Source of the DNA: Rhodospirillales bacterium
Lineage (GTDB): Bacteria; Pseudomonadota; Alphaproteobacteria; Rhodospirillales; Defluviicoccaceae
DNA: 64,000 nt
Direction of reading: 5' to 3'
Assembly (NCBI GenBank): GCA_016712595.1
Contig: JADJQT010000002.1
Location: 186,001 to 250,000 of the forward strand
This document shows positions 28,158 to 37,151 of the stretch, in pieces. Made by a program: the position numbers and the translations under genes. The notes under the pieces were generated by a model, which was given only the letters and a program-made list of their open reading frames with translations, did no database searches and was not told the DNA's origin. Position 1 is the first letter of the stretch; each line of letters begins with the position of its first letter.

Positions 28158-28550
28158 ATGGCGAAAGCGGCGACGCAGCGCCCGAAACGGCGAGAGCGGC
28201 GGAATATCGTGTCGGGCGTTGCGCACATCAACGCGACGTTCAACAATACCTTGGTGACGATTACCGACGTTCAAGGGAACGCGATCGCTTGGTCGTCGGC
28301 TGGAGGGCAGGGGTTTAAGGGGTCGCGAAAATCCACGCCGTATGCGGCGCAGGTCGCAGCCGAGGATGCCGGCCGCAAGGCAATGGACCACGGCATGAAG
28401 ACGCTTGAGGTCGAGGTCAAGGGCCCCGGCTCCGGGCGGGAGTCGGCCTTGCGGGCGTTGCAGGCGGTGGGATTTACGATTACCGCGATTCGCGATGTCA
28501 CACCCATCCCCCACAACGGCTGTCGTCCGCGCAAGCGCCGACGCGTCTAG
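28158..28550 (+). CDS. rpsK: 30S ribosomal protein S11
   Basis: 130 residues. SGVAHINATFNNTLVTITD and PYAAQVAAEDAGRKAMDHGM are typical; the C-terminus DVTPIPHNGCRPRKRRRV is a hallmark of S11. It forms the platform with S6, S18 and S21 close to the 3' end of 16S rRNA. Nineteen bases after rpsM. Confidence 0.98.
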   Translation: MAKAATQRPKRRERRNIVSGVAHINATFNNTLVTITDVQGNAIAWSSAGGQGFKGSRKSTPYAAQVAAEDAGRKAMDHGMKTLEVEVKGPGSGRESALRALQAVGFTITAIRDVTPIPHNGCRPRKRRRV

Positions 28551-28688
28551 TCCGACGTGGCGAGCGGGCGCCCAGGCGGCGCTCGCATGGCACTCCCGGG
28601 AGGAGGGGCCGAGCAGCCCAGGGTCGCGCACAGGTGTGCCGCGGCCATTGCTGCGCTGATGGTGGTTGGTGCGATGAAAGGTCGTTCT

Positions 28689-29705
28689 GTGATTCAAAAG
28701 AACTGGCAGGCTCTGATCAAGCCGACGAAACTCGACGTCGTTCCCGGCGCCGATCCACGACGGGTAGCGACGATCGTTGCCGAGCCTTTGGAACGTGGTT
28801 TCGGGTTGACGCTCGGAAACGCCCTGCGCCGGGTTCTGCTGTCGTCGCTGCAGGGAGCGGCGGTCACCGCCCTGCGCATCGATGGCGTTCTGCACGAGTT
28901 CTCGACCATTCCGGGCGTTCGCGAGGATGTGACCGACATCATCTTGAACATCAAGTCCCTGGCGTTGCGCATGGGCGGCGAGGGGCCGAAGCGGGTGACG
29001 ATTTCCGCCGACGGTCCGGGTGAGGTCACCGCCGGAATGATCACGACCGGTCACGACGTCGAGGTGATGAACGGCGAGATGGTCATCTGCACGCTCGACG
29101 AGGGCGCGCACCTGGCGATGGAACTGGTCGTCGAAAACGGCAAGGGATACGTGCCAGCCGCCGCGGCGCGAACGGAGGACATGCCGATCGGGCTCATTCC
29201 GATCGATGCTGTCCATTCGCCGGTTCGCAAGGTTGCGTACAAGGTGGAAAATACCCGCGTCGGGCAGGTGACCGACCATGACAAGCTGTCGATCGAGATT
29301 GTCACCAATGGGGCGGTCGGACCGGAGGACGCCGTGGCCCTGGCCGCGCGCATCCTGCAGGATCAGTTGCAGTTGTTCATCAACTTCGAGGAGCCTCAGG
29401 CGGCCGTCGAGGAGGAGCACAAGGACGACCTGCCGTTCAACAAGAACCTGTTGCGCAAGGTGGACGAACTCGAGCTATCGGTCCGCTCGGCGAACTGCCT
29501 GAAGAACGACAACATCATCTACATCGGCGATCTCGTCCAGAAGTCCGAGGCAGACATGCTCCGGACGCCGAACTTCGGAAGAAAATCGCTGAACGAGATT
29601 AAGGAAGTACTCGCGCAGATGGGGCTTCAGCTCGGCATGGAGATCCCCAACTGGCCACCGGACAACATCGAAGAGCTGGCGAAGCGGCTGGAAGAGCCCT
29701 TCTAA
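28689..29705 (+). CDS. rpoA: DNA-directed RNA polymerase subunit alpha
   Basis: 338 residues from GTG 28689 (first residues VIQKNWQALIKPTKL), chosen because alphaproteobacterial RpoA normally begins MIQKNWQ and an AAAGGT Shine-Dalgarno lies seven bases upstream. ATG 28674 is an alternative adding five residues. The N-terminal assembly domain has RGFGLTLGNALRRVLLSSL (about 37-55); the C-terminal domain (about 255-325) has SANCLKNDNIIYIGDLVQKS, which binds UP elements and activators. Alpha dimerises to seed polymerase assembly. Confidence 0.97.
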   Translation: MIQKNWQALIKPTKLDVVPGADPRRVATIVAEPLERGFGLTLGNALRRVLLSSLQGAAVTALRIDGVLHEFSTIPGVREDVTDIILNIKSLALRMGGEGPKRVTISADGPGEVTAGMITTGHDVEVMNGEMVICTLDEGAHLAMELVVENGKGYVPAAAARTEDMPIGLIPIDAVHSPVRKVAYKVENTRVGQVTDHDKLSIEIVTNGAVGPEDAVALAARILQDQLQLFINFEEPQAAVEEEHKDDLPFNKNLLRKVDELELSVRSANCLKNDNIIYIGDLVQKSEADMLRTPNFGRKSLNEIKEVLAQMGLQLGMEIPNWPPDNIEELAKRLEEPF

Positions 29706-29741
29706 GGCCGCAGCGCCTTCCGATCGACAGGAGAACCTTCA

Positions 29742-30170
29742 ATGCGTCACCGCCGGAGCGGACGTAACCTTGGGCGGACCAGCACCCATCGGATGGCGAT
29801 GTTCGCCAACATGACGGCGTCGCTGCTCAACCACGAACAGATCATCACCACGCTTCCGAAAGCGAAGGAGCTGCGCTTCTTCGCCGAGAAGATGATCACC
29901 CTGGGCAAACGCGGCGGGCTGCACCGCCGCCGCCAGGCGATCGCCTTCCTTCAAGACGAGGGGCTGGTGCGCAAGGTGTTCGGCGATTTGGCCGATCGCT
30001 ATAAGGAACGGCCCGGCGGCTACACGCGGGTGCTGAAGGCCGGTTTCCGTTATGGCGACAACGCACCGCTTGCCGTTATCGAACTCGTCGACCGCAACGT
30101 CGATGCCAAGGGCGCCGAGGACAAGGCGCGCCACGCGGCGATGCAGGAAGCGCAAGCCGCCGCCGCTTGA
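29742..30170 (+). CDS. rplQ: 50S ribosomal protein L17
   Basis: 142 residues; begins MRHRRSGRNLGRTSTHRMAM and has the conserved LLNHEQIITTLPKAKELR and GGYTRVLKAGFRYGDNAP. L17 lies near the tunnel exit and is the last gene of the alpha operon. The C-terminal Ala-rich tail is typical of alphaproteobacteria. The 152 bases after it show no strong intrinsic terminator. Confidence 0.97.
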   Translation: MRHRRSGRNLGRTSTHRMAMFANMTASLLNHEQIITTLPKAKELRFFAEKMITLGKRGGLHRRRQAIAFLQDEGLVRKVFGDLADRYKERPGGYTRVLKAGFRYGDNAPLAVIELVDRNVDAKGAEDKARHAAMQEAQAAAA

Positions 30171-30322
30171 CGTGGCGCTTGACGGGCCCGGGGCGATCGG
30201 AACGAGGAGCGGGATAAGCGGAGCGTGCGGGTTCGGGCGGATCGGCCCTGGCGCGGACGCAGTCCGATCCGGTTGGTTTCAGGTAGCGGCGGGCGGCGTC
30301 GCGATGGGCGGCGGGACCGGCT

Positions 30323-31801
30323 GTGGTCGTCGGGATGGCTGATCGGAACGGTGTTCCGGGCGAGGGAAACGTGCGGCATCGGTTCCGCTTCGGCTTGCTG
30401 CTGTCGTTGTTGTCGGCAGCGCTCATCGCAGCTTCGGATTTGAGCGGCGCAAACGACGCTTTCGCGCAGGCCGTTCCCGAGTCCCGCCAGCAGATCGAGC
30501 TGTCGTTCGCGCCGGTCGTGCGCATAGCCGCGCCCGCCGTCGTCAATATCTACAGTCGCAGGATCGTGCAGGCGCGCGGCTCGCCGTTGTTCGACGATCC
30601 GTTCTTTCGACAGTTCTTCGGCAGCGGCACGCCGTTCGGCATGCCGAAACAGCGGGTCGAGAACTCGCTGGGATCGGGCGTCATTGTCGGCGCCGACGGG
30701 ATCATCGTGACCAACCATCACGTCGTCGCCGGTGCCGACGAAATCACCGTCGTTCTCGCCGACCGCCGCGAGTATGCCGCCAAGGTCGTCGGCTCGGACG
30801 AGCGCACCGATCTTGCCGTGCTCAAGATCGACGTCGGCGGAGATCGGCTGCCGACGGTCGCGTTTCGCGATTCCGACACGGTCGAGGTCGGGGATCTCGT
30901 CCTCGCCATCGGCAATCCCTTCGGTGTCGGCCAGACGGTGACCAGCGGTATCGTGTCCGCCGAAGCCCAGACGAGGGTCGGCATCGCCGACGTCAATTTC
31001 TTCATCCAGACCGACGCGGCGATCAATCCGGGCAACTCCGGCGGAGCCCTGGTCGACATGCAGGGCCGGCTGGTCGGCATCAATACCGCGATCTATTCGC
31101 GCACCGGCGGTTCGCTCGGCATCGGCTTCGCCATTCCGGCGAACATGGTGCGGCTGGTGGTCGACGGCTTTACCCGCTACGGACGGATCGAGCGGCCGTG
31201 GATCGGCGCCTGGGGGCGGGAAGTGAACGGCGACGTCGCCCATGCGCTGGGCCTGCCACGCCCCGAGGGTGTTCTTGTCGAGGAAATTTACCCTGGTGGT
31301 CCGGCCGATGATGCCGGCATCCGCACCGGGGACGTCGTCCTCGCCATCAACGGGCGAACCGTCGACGATCCGCAGGCCTTGCGTTATCGCGTGGCGACGC
31401 TGCCGATCGGCGGGTCTGCCGTTGTGACCTTATGGCGCGATGGCAAGGAGCGTTCGGTGACGATGCCGGTGCAAAAGCCGCCGGAGGATCCGCCGCGCGC
31501 GGCGCTCAAGCTCAGCGGATCGCAACCGCTGGCCGGCGCGACGATCGCCAATCTTTCGCCGGCGGTGGCCGACGAAATGGGCCTCGGCCGCCACGATAAG
31601 GGGATCGTCGTCACTGAGATCGAATCATCGAGCCCGGCAGACCGGCTCGGCCTGCAGGTTGGCGATCGGATCGTCTCGGTCAACGGCGAGGCGCCGGCGT
31701 CCACTACCGCGCTGCGCCGGCAGATGGACCGGCGCGCCGGGCGTTGGCAGATCGTCATCGGCCGCGGCGATCAGAAGCTCAGCGTTATCGTCGGCGACTG
31801 A
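30323..31801 (+). CDS. DegP/DegQ-family periplasmic serine protease
   Basis: 492 residues from GTG 30323; ATG 30335 is a close alternative. A signal peptide (hydrophobic about 22-38, cleavage likely after AFAQA near residue 50) sends it to the periplasm. The trypsin-like domain carries the triad His133 (TNHHVV), Asp163 (RTDLAVL) and Ser239 (GNSGGAL). Two PDZ domains follow (about 290-375 and 400-485; the first has VEEIYPGGPADDAGIRTGD). This HtrA architecture degrades or refolds damaged envelope proteins. It lies two bases upstream of rarA, so they are likely co-transcribed. Confidence 0.9.
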   Translation: MVVGMADRNGVPGEGNVRHRFRFGLLLSLLSAALIAASDLSGANDAFAQAVPESRQQIELSFAPVVRIAAPAVVNIYSRRIVQARGSPLFDDPFFRQFFGSGTPFGMPKQRVENSLGSGVIVGADGIIVTNHHVVAGADEITVVLADRREYAAKVVGSDERTDLAVLKIDVGGDRLPTVAFRDSDTVEVGDLVLAIGNPFGVGQTVTSGIVSAEAQTRVGIADVNFFIQTDAAINPGNSGGALVDMQGRLVGINTAIYSRTGGSLGIGFAIPANMVRLVVDGFTRYGRIERPWIGAWGREVNGDVAHALGLPRPEGVLVEEIYPGGPADDAGIRTGDVVLAINGRTVDDPQALRYRVATLPIGGSAVVTLWRDGKERSVTMPVQKPPEDPPRAALKLSGSQPLAGATIANLSPAVADEMGLGRHDKGIVVTEIESSSPADRLGLQVGDRIVSVNGEAPASTTALRRQMDRRAGRWQIVIGRGDQKLSVIVGD

Positions 31802-31803
31802 CA

Positions 31804-33120
31804 ATGAAGAAACCGGCGGCCGGCAACGCGCCCTCGTTGTTCGGCGCGCTGGCGCCGCAGCCCCTCGCCGACCGCCTGCGTCCGGCCGCGTTGGCCGACG
31901 TCGTCGGGCAAGATCACCTGCTCGCGGCGGACGCTCCGATCGGGCGGATGCTGGCCACTGGCCACGTCGGCTCGATGATCCTCTGGGGCCCGCCCGGGTG
32001 TGGCAAGACGACGATCGCCCGCCTACTCGCCGCGCAAACCGACCTCGAGTTCGTGCCGATGTCGGCGGTATTCTCGGGGGTGGCCGACCTGCGCAAGGTC
32101 TTCGATGCCGCCGAGCTTCGTCGCCGCGACGGCCGCGGCACCCTTTTGTTCATCGACGAGATCCATCGCTTCAACCGCGCGCAGCAGGACGGATTTCTAC
32201 CGTACGTCGAGAATGGCACGGTCATTCTCGTCGGTGCGACGACCGAAAATCCGTCATTCGAGCTGAACGCGCCGCTGCTGTCGCGCTGCCGCGTGCTGGT
32301 GCTCGACCGGCTCGACGATCCGGCGCTGGAACAATTGCTCGAACGCGCCGAGCGGGTTCTCGGCCGGACGTTGCCGCTCGATACCGATGCCCGCGCGGCG
32401 TTGCGGGCGATCGCTGATGGCGATGGCCGCTACCTGCTCAACCTCGTCGAGGTCCTGGCCGACCTGCCGGCGAAGCCAACGATCGATGCTGCCCGCCTCA
32501 GCGAGATCGTCCAGCGGCGGATGCCGGTCTACGACAAGGCGCAGGAAGGCCACTACAACCTGATCAGCGCGCTGCACAAATCGCTGCGCGGCTCCGACAC
32601 CGATGCCGCGCTCTATTGGTTCGCCCGCATGATCGCTGGTGGCGAGGACCCGCACTACATCGCCCGCCGCCTCGTCCGCTTCGCGGTGGAGGATATCGGC
32701 CTTGCCGACCCACAGGCGCTGGTCCAGGCGCTGGCGGCGTGGCAGGCGTACGAGCGGCTGGGATCGCCCGAAGGGGAGCTGGCGCTGGTCCAGTGCGTGA
32801 TCTATCTCGGCAGCGCGCCGAAGTCGAACGCGGCGTACCGGGCCGCCGGCGCCGCAAGGCGCCTCGCGCGCGAGAACGGCTCGCTGATGCCGCCCAAGCA
32901 TATCCTCAACGCGCCGACGCGGCTGATGCAGGACCTCGGTTACGGCCAGGGCTATGCGTACGACCACGATCAGGACGATGCCTTTTCCGGGCAGAACTAT
33001 TTCCCCGACGGTCTCGAACGCCAGCGGCTTTACCATCCGAGCCCACGTGGCTTCGAGCGTCAGATCACCGAGCGTCTCGCTTATTGGGAGCGCCTGCGCC
33101 GGGAGAAGGGAGGACAATGA
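31804..33120 (+). CDS. rarA: Replication-associated recombination protein RarA (MgsA) AAA+ ATPase
   Basis: 438 residues from ATG 31804. Near the N-terminus PLADRLRPAALADVVGQDHLL is the clamp-loader-like lead-in; Walker A GPPGCGKTT is at 62-70 and Walker B LLFIDEIHRFN follows. The C-terminal part (LHKSLRGSDTDAALYWFARM, RLMQDLGYGQGYAYDHDQDD) is specific to the RarA/MgsA/WRNIP1 family rather than to RuvB or DnaX. It acts at stalled replication forks. Its stop overlaps the next start. Confidence 0.95.
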   Translation: MKKPAAGNAPSLFGALAPQPLADRLRPAALADVVGQDHLLAADAPIGRMLATGHVGSMILWGPPGCGKTTIARLLAAQTDLEFVPMSAVFSGVADLRKVFDAAELRRRDGRGTLLFIDEIHRFNRAQQDGFLPYVENGTVILVGATTENPSFELNAPLLSRCRVLVLDRLDDPALEQLLERAERVLGRTLPLDTDARAALRAIADGDGRYLLNLVEVLADLPAKPTIDAARLSEIVQRRMPVYDKAQEGHYNLISALHKSLRGSDTDAALYWFARMIAGGEDPHYIARRLVRFAVEDIGLADPQALVQALAAWQAYERLGSPEGELALVQCVIYLGSAPKSNAAYRAAGAARRLARENGSLMPPKHILNAPTRLMQDLGYGQGYAYDHDQDDAFSGQNYFPDGLERQRLYHPSPRGFERQITERLAYWERLRREKGGQ

Positions 33121-34268
33121 CCACCGATCCGATGCCCGAGCCCGATACGCCCGAGCCTGATGCGCTCGAGCCTGATGAGGCCGTGGCAGCCCCGGACGGG
33201 CGGGCGGAACCCGTCCGCATCGGCGAGGACGAGGCCGGCCAGCGACTCGATCGCTGGTTCAAGCGCCACTATCCCCACACCGGCCACGGCCAGCTCGAAA
33301 AGCTGCTGCGAACCGGACAGGTGCGCGTCGACGGCCACCGCGCCAAGTCGGGTGACCGCCTGGAAGCGGGGCAGCGCATTCGCGTCCCGCCCTCGGCGCT
33401 CATCGCCGACACCACGGCTCAGCCACGGGCGCTGCGCCTTAGTCGGGATGAGGCTGCCGATCTCGAGGCGCGCATCCTTTATCGCGATGCCGAGGTGCTG
33501 GTCATCGACAAGCCGGCGGGGCTTGCCGTGCAGGGCGGCACCAAGACGTCCCGGCATCTCGACGGCATGCTGGACGCCTTGCGTTTCGGGGCCGAACGGC
33601 CACGGCTGGTGCACCGCCTCGATAAGGACACCGCTGGCGCGCTGGTTCTCGCGCGCACGGCCGTGGCCGCCGCCCGCCTGACGGCGGCGTTTCGCCAGGG
33701 GACCGTGCGCAAGCTTTATTGGGCGGTCGTCGTCGGCCTGCCCGCCGCCGCCGCCGGACGGATCGACCAGGCTTTGGCCAAACACTTCGGCGCGGTTGGC
33801 GAGCGCGTCGGCGCCGACGACGACGGCCGTCCGGCGATCACCGACTACCGCGTTGTCGAGCGCGCCGGGCGGAACGCCACCTGGCTGGCGCTCGAGCCGC
33901 ACACCGGACGAACGCATCAGCTCCGTGCCCACTGCGCGCTCATCGGCACGCCCATTCTCGGCGACGGGAAGTATGGCGGCGCGGCGGCGTTCCTCGAAAG
34001 CGAAGGGCTGGGCGAGAGGCTGCATCTGCTTGCCCGCAGCGTCCGCTTCACCCACCCCGGCGGCGGCGAGATCACCGTTACTGCGCCGCTCCCGCCCCAT
34101 ATGCGCGCGACTTGGCGGTTTTTCGGCTTTTCGGAGCATGCCGTCGCCGAAGCTCAGCCGCACTGGGGCGACGAAGCGGCGCGACCGAGATCGCCGCGCC
34201 GACCGCCCGGGCGTCGCGGACCCTCGGGTAGGCCATCGGGTGGGCCACCGGGTGGGCGGCGGGGTTGA
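33117..34268 (+). CDS. RluA-family 23S rRNA pseudouridine synthase with a Pro/Gly/Arg tail
   Basis: 383 residues from ATG 33117, overlapping the rarA stop (ATGA). The first 25 residues are a Pro/Asp/Glu-rich leader. An S4 RNA-binding domain follows (about 30-95; LEKLLRTGQVRVDGHRAKSG), then the synthase domain with HRLDKDTAGAL, whose Asp169 is the predicted nucleophile, and EPHTGRTHQLRAH. The domain order fits RluC/RluD, which modify 23S rRNA; I cannot say which uridines. The last ~20 residues are a low-complexity Pro/Gly/Arg/Ser stretch, probably disordered and RNA-binding. The frame is open further upstream inside rarA, which is a shadow. Confidence 0.93.
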   Translation: MTTDPMPEPDTPEPDALEPDEAVAAPDGRAEPVRIGEDEAGQRLDRWFKRHYPHTGHGQLEKLLRTGQVRVDGHRAKSGDRLEAGQRIRVPPSALIADTTAQPRALRLSRDEAADLEARILYRDAEVLVIDKPAGLAVQGGTKTSRHLDGMLDALRFGAERPRLVHRLDKDTAGALVLARTAVAAARLTAAFRQGTVRKLYWAVVVGLPAAAAGRIDQALAKHFGAVGERVGADDDGRPAITDYRVVERAGRNATWLALEPHTGRTHQLRAHCALIGTPILGDGKYGGAAAFLESEGLGERLHLLARSVRFTHPGGGEITVTAPLPPHMRATWRFFGFSEHAVAEAQPHWGDEAARPRSPRRPPGRRGPSGRPSGGPPGGRRG

Positions 34269-34370
34269 GCCGGCAAAGTTCGTCTCCTACATCTCCCGCG
34301 GCGATCTTCGGCGCGGTGCGGCGTTCCGCTGCGGCGCTGTCGGGACCCGTCCGATGGCAAGGAGGACGAA

Positions 34371-34814
34371 ATGATCAGATACCACCCGGGTGCGGAGTTA
34401 TGGGGAGGTGAGCCGCTGGCGGCACTGCGGCGCATCCAGGAGGAAATCAACCGGGCTTTCGGCGATCAGCACTCGACGGCATCGGCTGAATTCCCGCCGG
34501 TTAATATCTGGCGGAGCGCCGAGGGCATCATCATCACCGCGGAAATTCCCGGTGTCAGCCTGGATGCGATCGATCTGACGGTGCATCAGAACACATTGAC
34601 GATCAAGGGTCGCCGCGATGCCGACCCCCGCGATGGCGGGGCCAGCTACCACCGACGCGAGCGCGTGTTCGGACCCTTCGCCCGAACAATCGAGCTGCCC
34701 TACGCCGTCGATGCCGAGCGGGTCAGGGCCTCGGCGAGCAGTGGTATCCTCAGCATCGAGCTGCCGCGACCGGCCAGTGATCGGCCGCGCAAGATTGCGA
34801 TCACCCAAGTCTGA
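34371..34814 (+). CDS. Small heat-shock protein (Hsp20/IbpA family), first of a pair
   Basis: 147 residues with an alpha-crystallin domain from about residue 45 to 140 (PPVNIWRSAEGIIITAEIPG; VHQNTLTIKGRR; and the terminal GILSIELPRPASDRPRKIAI containing an I-x-I-like motif). Such proteins are ATP-independent holdases that keep unfolding proteins soluble. The start follows AAGGAGG. A second family member follows 32 bases later, a common class A/class B arrangement in alphaproteobacteria. I see no obvious ROSE-type thermometer in the short gap upstream. Confidence 0.93.
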   Translation: MIRYHPGAELWGGEPLAALRRIQEEINRAFGDQHSTASAEFPPVNIWRSAEGIIITAEIPGVSLDAIDLTVHQNTLTIKGRRDADPRDGGASYHRRERVFGPFARTIELPYAVDAERVRASASSGILSIELPRPASDRPRKIAITQV

Positions 34815-34846
34815 GCGACAGGGGCGAGCAGGAAAGGAACGTTCCC

Positions 34847-35242
34847 ATGACCGAGGTTACTTCCAGTTCCCGCGCCAGCGAGACCGGCGCGGAAAGCACG
34901 CGCAACGGCCCCGTCTTCGCGCCGGTTGCCGACATCTTCGAGACGAAGGACGCGCTGGTCATCAGCCTTGAGATGCCGGGCTGCGACGCAGGCGGCCTTG
35001 GCGTTACCCTGGATAAGCGGGTGCTGACGATCACCGGGCGGAGCCACGCCACCAAGCCGGAAGGCTACGCCCCGACGCATCGCGATTATCGCGAGGGTGA
35101 CTACCAGCGCGCATTTACGCTGTCCGAGGCGATCGATGGCGATAAGATCGAAGCGGAATTAAAGGAGGGCCTGTTGCGGATCACCATGCCGAAACTCCAG
35201 CCGGCGCCCGCGAAGTCGATCGCGGTCAAGGCGGTCGAATGA
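34847..35242 (+). CDS. Small heat-shock protein (Hsp20 family), second of a pair
   Basis: 131 residues with an alpha-crystallin domain (FAPVADIFETKDALVISLEM; KRVLTITGRS; EAELKEGLLRITMPKLQ). Charged N-terminus shorter than in the first copy. It diverges clearly from its neighbour, so this is an old duplication; the two may form mixed oligomers. An AAGGAACG Shine-Dalgarno precedes ATG 34847. The two genes are almost certainly one operon. Confidence 0.92.
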   Translation: MTEVTSSSRASETGAESTRNGPVFAPVADIFETKDALVISLEMPGCDAGGLGVTLDKRVLTITGRSHATKPEGYAPTHRDYREGDYQRAFTLSEAIDGDKIEAELKEGLLRITMPKLQPAPAKSIAVKAVE

Positions 35243-35285
35243 GCCGCGTGGAGCGTGTACATCCTCTGTCGCGGTTTCCGTGCTG

Positions 35286-36005
35286 ATGCGCCCGGCGAAA
35301 CGCTTTTATCGCACCGTTGCGCTGGCCCCGTCGGCCGGCGCGTTCGGCGTGCTTCTCGACGGCCGGCCGCTGAAGACTCCGGAAGGCAATGTGCTGCGCG
35401 TGCCGACGGCGGCGCTTGCTGCCGCGATCGCCAATGAATGGCTGGGGCAGGGCGAGACGCTGCGCATGGACGACATGCCGTTGACCCGCCTCGCCGCGAC
35501 CGCCGGGGAGCGCATGGTGCCCAGGCGGGCGGCGGTGATCGATGCCATCGTCGCCTACGGCGCATCAGACCTTCTTTGCTATCGGGCGGCGGAACCGCAG
35601 GACCTCGTCCTGCTGCAGGCGCGCGTCTGGCAGCCGCTGGTCGACTGGGCGGGCGAGCGCTTCGCCGCGCCGTTGCGCGTCGGCAGCGGGGTTCTGCCCA
35701 TCGATCAGCCGGCGGCGTCGCTGGAGGGGCTGCGCCGCGCCGTTGACGCCATCGGACCTATAGAGCTCACCGCGCTTTCGTGCGCTGTCGAGGCCAGCGG
35801 CTCGCTGATCATCGGCCTTGCGCTCGTCGAGCGGACCATCGATGCCGACGGCGCGTTTGCCGCCGCGACGCTCGACGAGCAGTACCAGGCCGGGCGCTGG
35901 GGAGTTGACGCCGAGGCCGAGCGGCGACGACGGAGCATCGCCGCGGATCTGCGCGCGGCGGCGAGCTTTCTCGCCTTGTCGTCGGCAAGCGCCGTCGCGG
36001 CATGA
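35286..36005 (+). CDS. ATP12-family F1-ATPase assembly chaperone
   Basis: 239 residues from ATG 35286; GTG 35280 is possible. The N-terminus KRFYRTVALAPSAGAFGVLLDGRPLKTP and the sequence LAAAIANEWLGQGETLRMDDMPLTRLAATAGE are characteristic of ATP12. YGASDLLCYRA and the region around PIELTALSCAVEASGSLIIG follow. In mitochondria ATP12 chaperones the F1 alpha subunit; the alphaproteobacterial orthologs are thought to act likewise. It supports the alphaproteobacterial assignment. Confidence 0.92.
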   Translation: MRPAKRFYRTVALAPSAGAFGVLLDGRPLKTPEGNVLRVPTAALAAAIANEWLGQGETLRMDDMPLTRLAATAGERMVPRRAAVIDAIVAYGASDLLCYRAAEPQDLVLLQARVWQPLVDWAGERFAAPLRVGSGVLPIDQPAASLEGLRRAVDAIGPIELTALSCAVEASGSLIIGLALVERTIDADGAFAAATLDEQYQAGRWGVDAEAERRRRSIAADLRAAASFLALSSASAVAA

Positions 36006-36086
36006 GCGCGCCCAATTCGAACGACGCAGCGTAAGCGCGTGTGAGGCAACGCATGCGCGGGCGTCGCAATGCCAGGGAGCAGGGCG

Positions 36087-36386
36087 ATGAACGGCAGTAA
36101 CGATGCGCCGATGAAAGCGGTGCTCGTGCGGATCGAGGGGCGGGTGCAGGGCGTATGGTACCGGGGGTGGACGGTGCAGGAGGCGATCCGCCGGCGTCTG
36201 TCCGGCTGGGTGCGCAACCGCAGCGACGGATCGGTCGAAGCGCTGTTCTCCGGTCCGTCTGACGACATCGAAGCGATGGTGAGCGCCTGCCGGCAGGGTC
36301 CGCCTGCGGCTTGCGTTACCGCGCTCAATGTCCGTCCCGCCGACGTTCCGCTTGAACCCGGTTTCCATGCTCTTGCCACTGTCTAG
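36087..36386 (+). CDS. Acylphosphatase
   Basis: 99 residues from ATG 36087, which has a GGGAGCAGGG motif upstream; ATG 36069 and ATG 36111 are alternatives. The active-site loop GRVQGVWYRGW with its catalytic Arg and the later GWVRNRSDGSVEA with the catalytic Asn match the family. The enzyme hydrolyses acyl phosphates. Small, monomeric and cytosolic. The 174 bases that follow up to pdxH hold no clear gene. Confidence 0.9.
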   Translation: MNGSNDAPMKAVLVRIEGRVQGVWYRGWTVQEAIRRRLSGWVRNRSDGSVEALFSGPSDDIEAMVSACRQGPPAACVTALNVRPADVPLEPGFHALATV

Positions 36387-36560
36387 GCGGAACCCATGCT
36401 ACAACCGGAACGCCCGGCGTTTCGGTGGTGCGCCACGTCCATTTCGTGCGTAGCGGGTGGCGGGGAAAGCTGAACGTGGTAAGGTCCAAGTTGCGTTCCG
36501 CGGCGTCAGTCTTCCGCGCAAACCGCAGCCGCCCTACAAGCGGCTGTCGTTCGAGGCCCC

Positions 36561-37151
36561 ATGCACATCGACGAACACACTGATCCGATCCGGCTGTTCG
36601 AAGCGTGGCTCGCCGAAGCCGAGCGCAGCGAGCCGAATGATCCGAACGCGATGACCTTGGCGAGCGTCGGCGCCGATGGCAATCCGTCGGCGCGGATGGT
36701 GCTGCTCAAGGGCGTCGATGAGCGCGGTTTTGCCTTCTATACGAATCTCGGGAGTCGCAAGGGACGCGAACTCGCGGCGCATCCGCGGGCGGCCCTGTGC
36801 TTTCACTGGAAATCGCTGCGCCGGCAGGTGCGTGTCGAAGGACCGGTCGAGGCGGTCTCCACTGCCGAGGCGGATGCCTATTTTGCAACCCGGGCGCGCA
36901 TCAGCCAGATCGGCGCCTGGGCATCGCGACAGTCGCAACCGCTGATCGGGCGCTTCGAGCTAGAGGCGCAAGTCGCCCGATATACCGCGAAGTTTCACCT
37001 CGGCGAGGTGCCGCGCCCGCCCCACTGGTCGGGATTCCGCGTTGTGCCGGAACGTATCGAATTCTGGCAGGATCGGTCGTTCCGCCTGCACATGCGCTTC
37101 GTCTTCGCGCGCTCGGGGGATGGATGGGCGGTCGAGGAACTGTTTCCCTGA
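36561..37151 (+). CDS. pdxH: Pyridoxamine 5'-phosphate oxidase
   Basis: 196 residues from ATG 36561. FMN-binding and substrate segments include ARMVLLKGVDERGFAFYTNL, SRKGRELAAHPRAALCFHWK and the C-terminal PHWSGFRVVPERIEFWQDR. It oxidises pyridoxine or pyridoxamine phosphate to pyridoxal phosphate. Somewhat shorter than E. coli PdxH (218), mainly at the N-terminus, as is common in alphaproteobacteria. Its stop overlaps the next gene (TGATG). Confidence 0.95.
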   Translation: MHIDEHTDPIRLFEAWLAEAERSEPNDPNAMTLASVGADGNPSARMVLLKGVDERGFAFYTNLGSRKGRELAAHPRAALCFHWKSLRRQVRVEGPVEAVSTAEADAYFATRARISQIGAWASRQSQPLIGRFELEAQVARYTAKFHLGEVPRPPHWSGFRVVPERIEFWQDRSFRLHMRFVFARSGDGWAVEELFP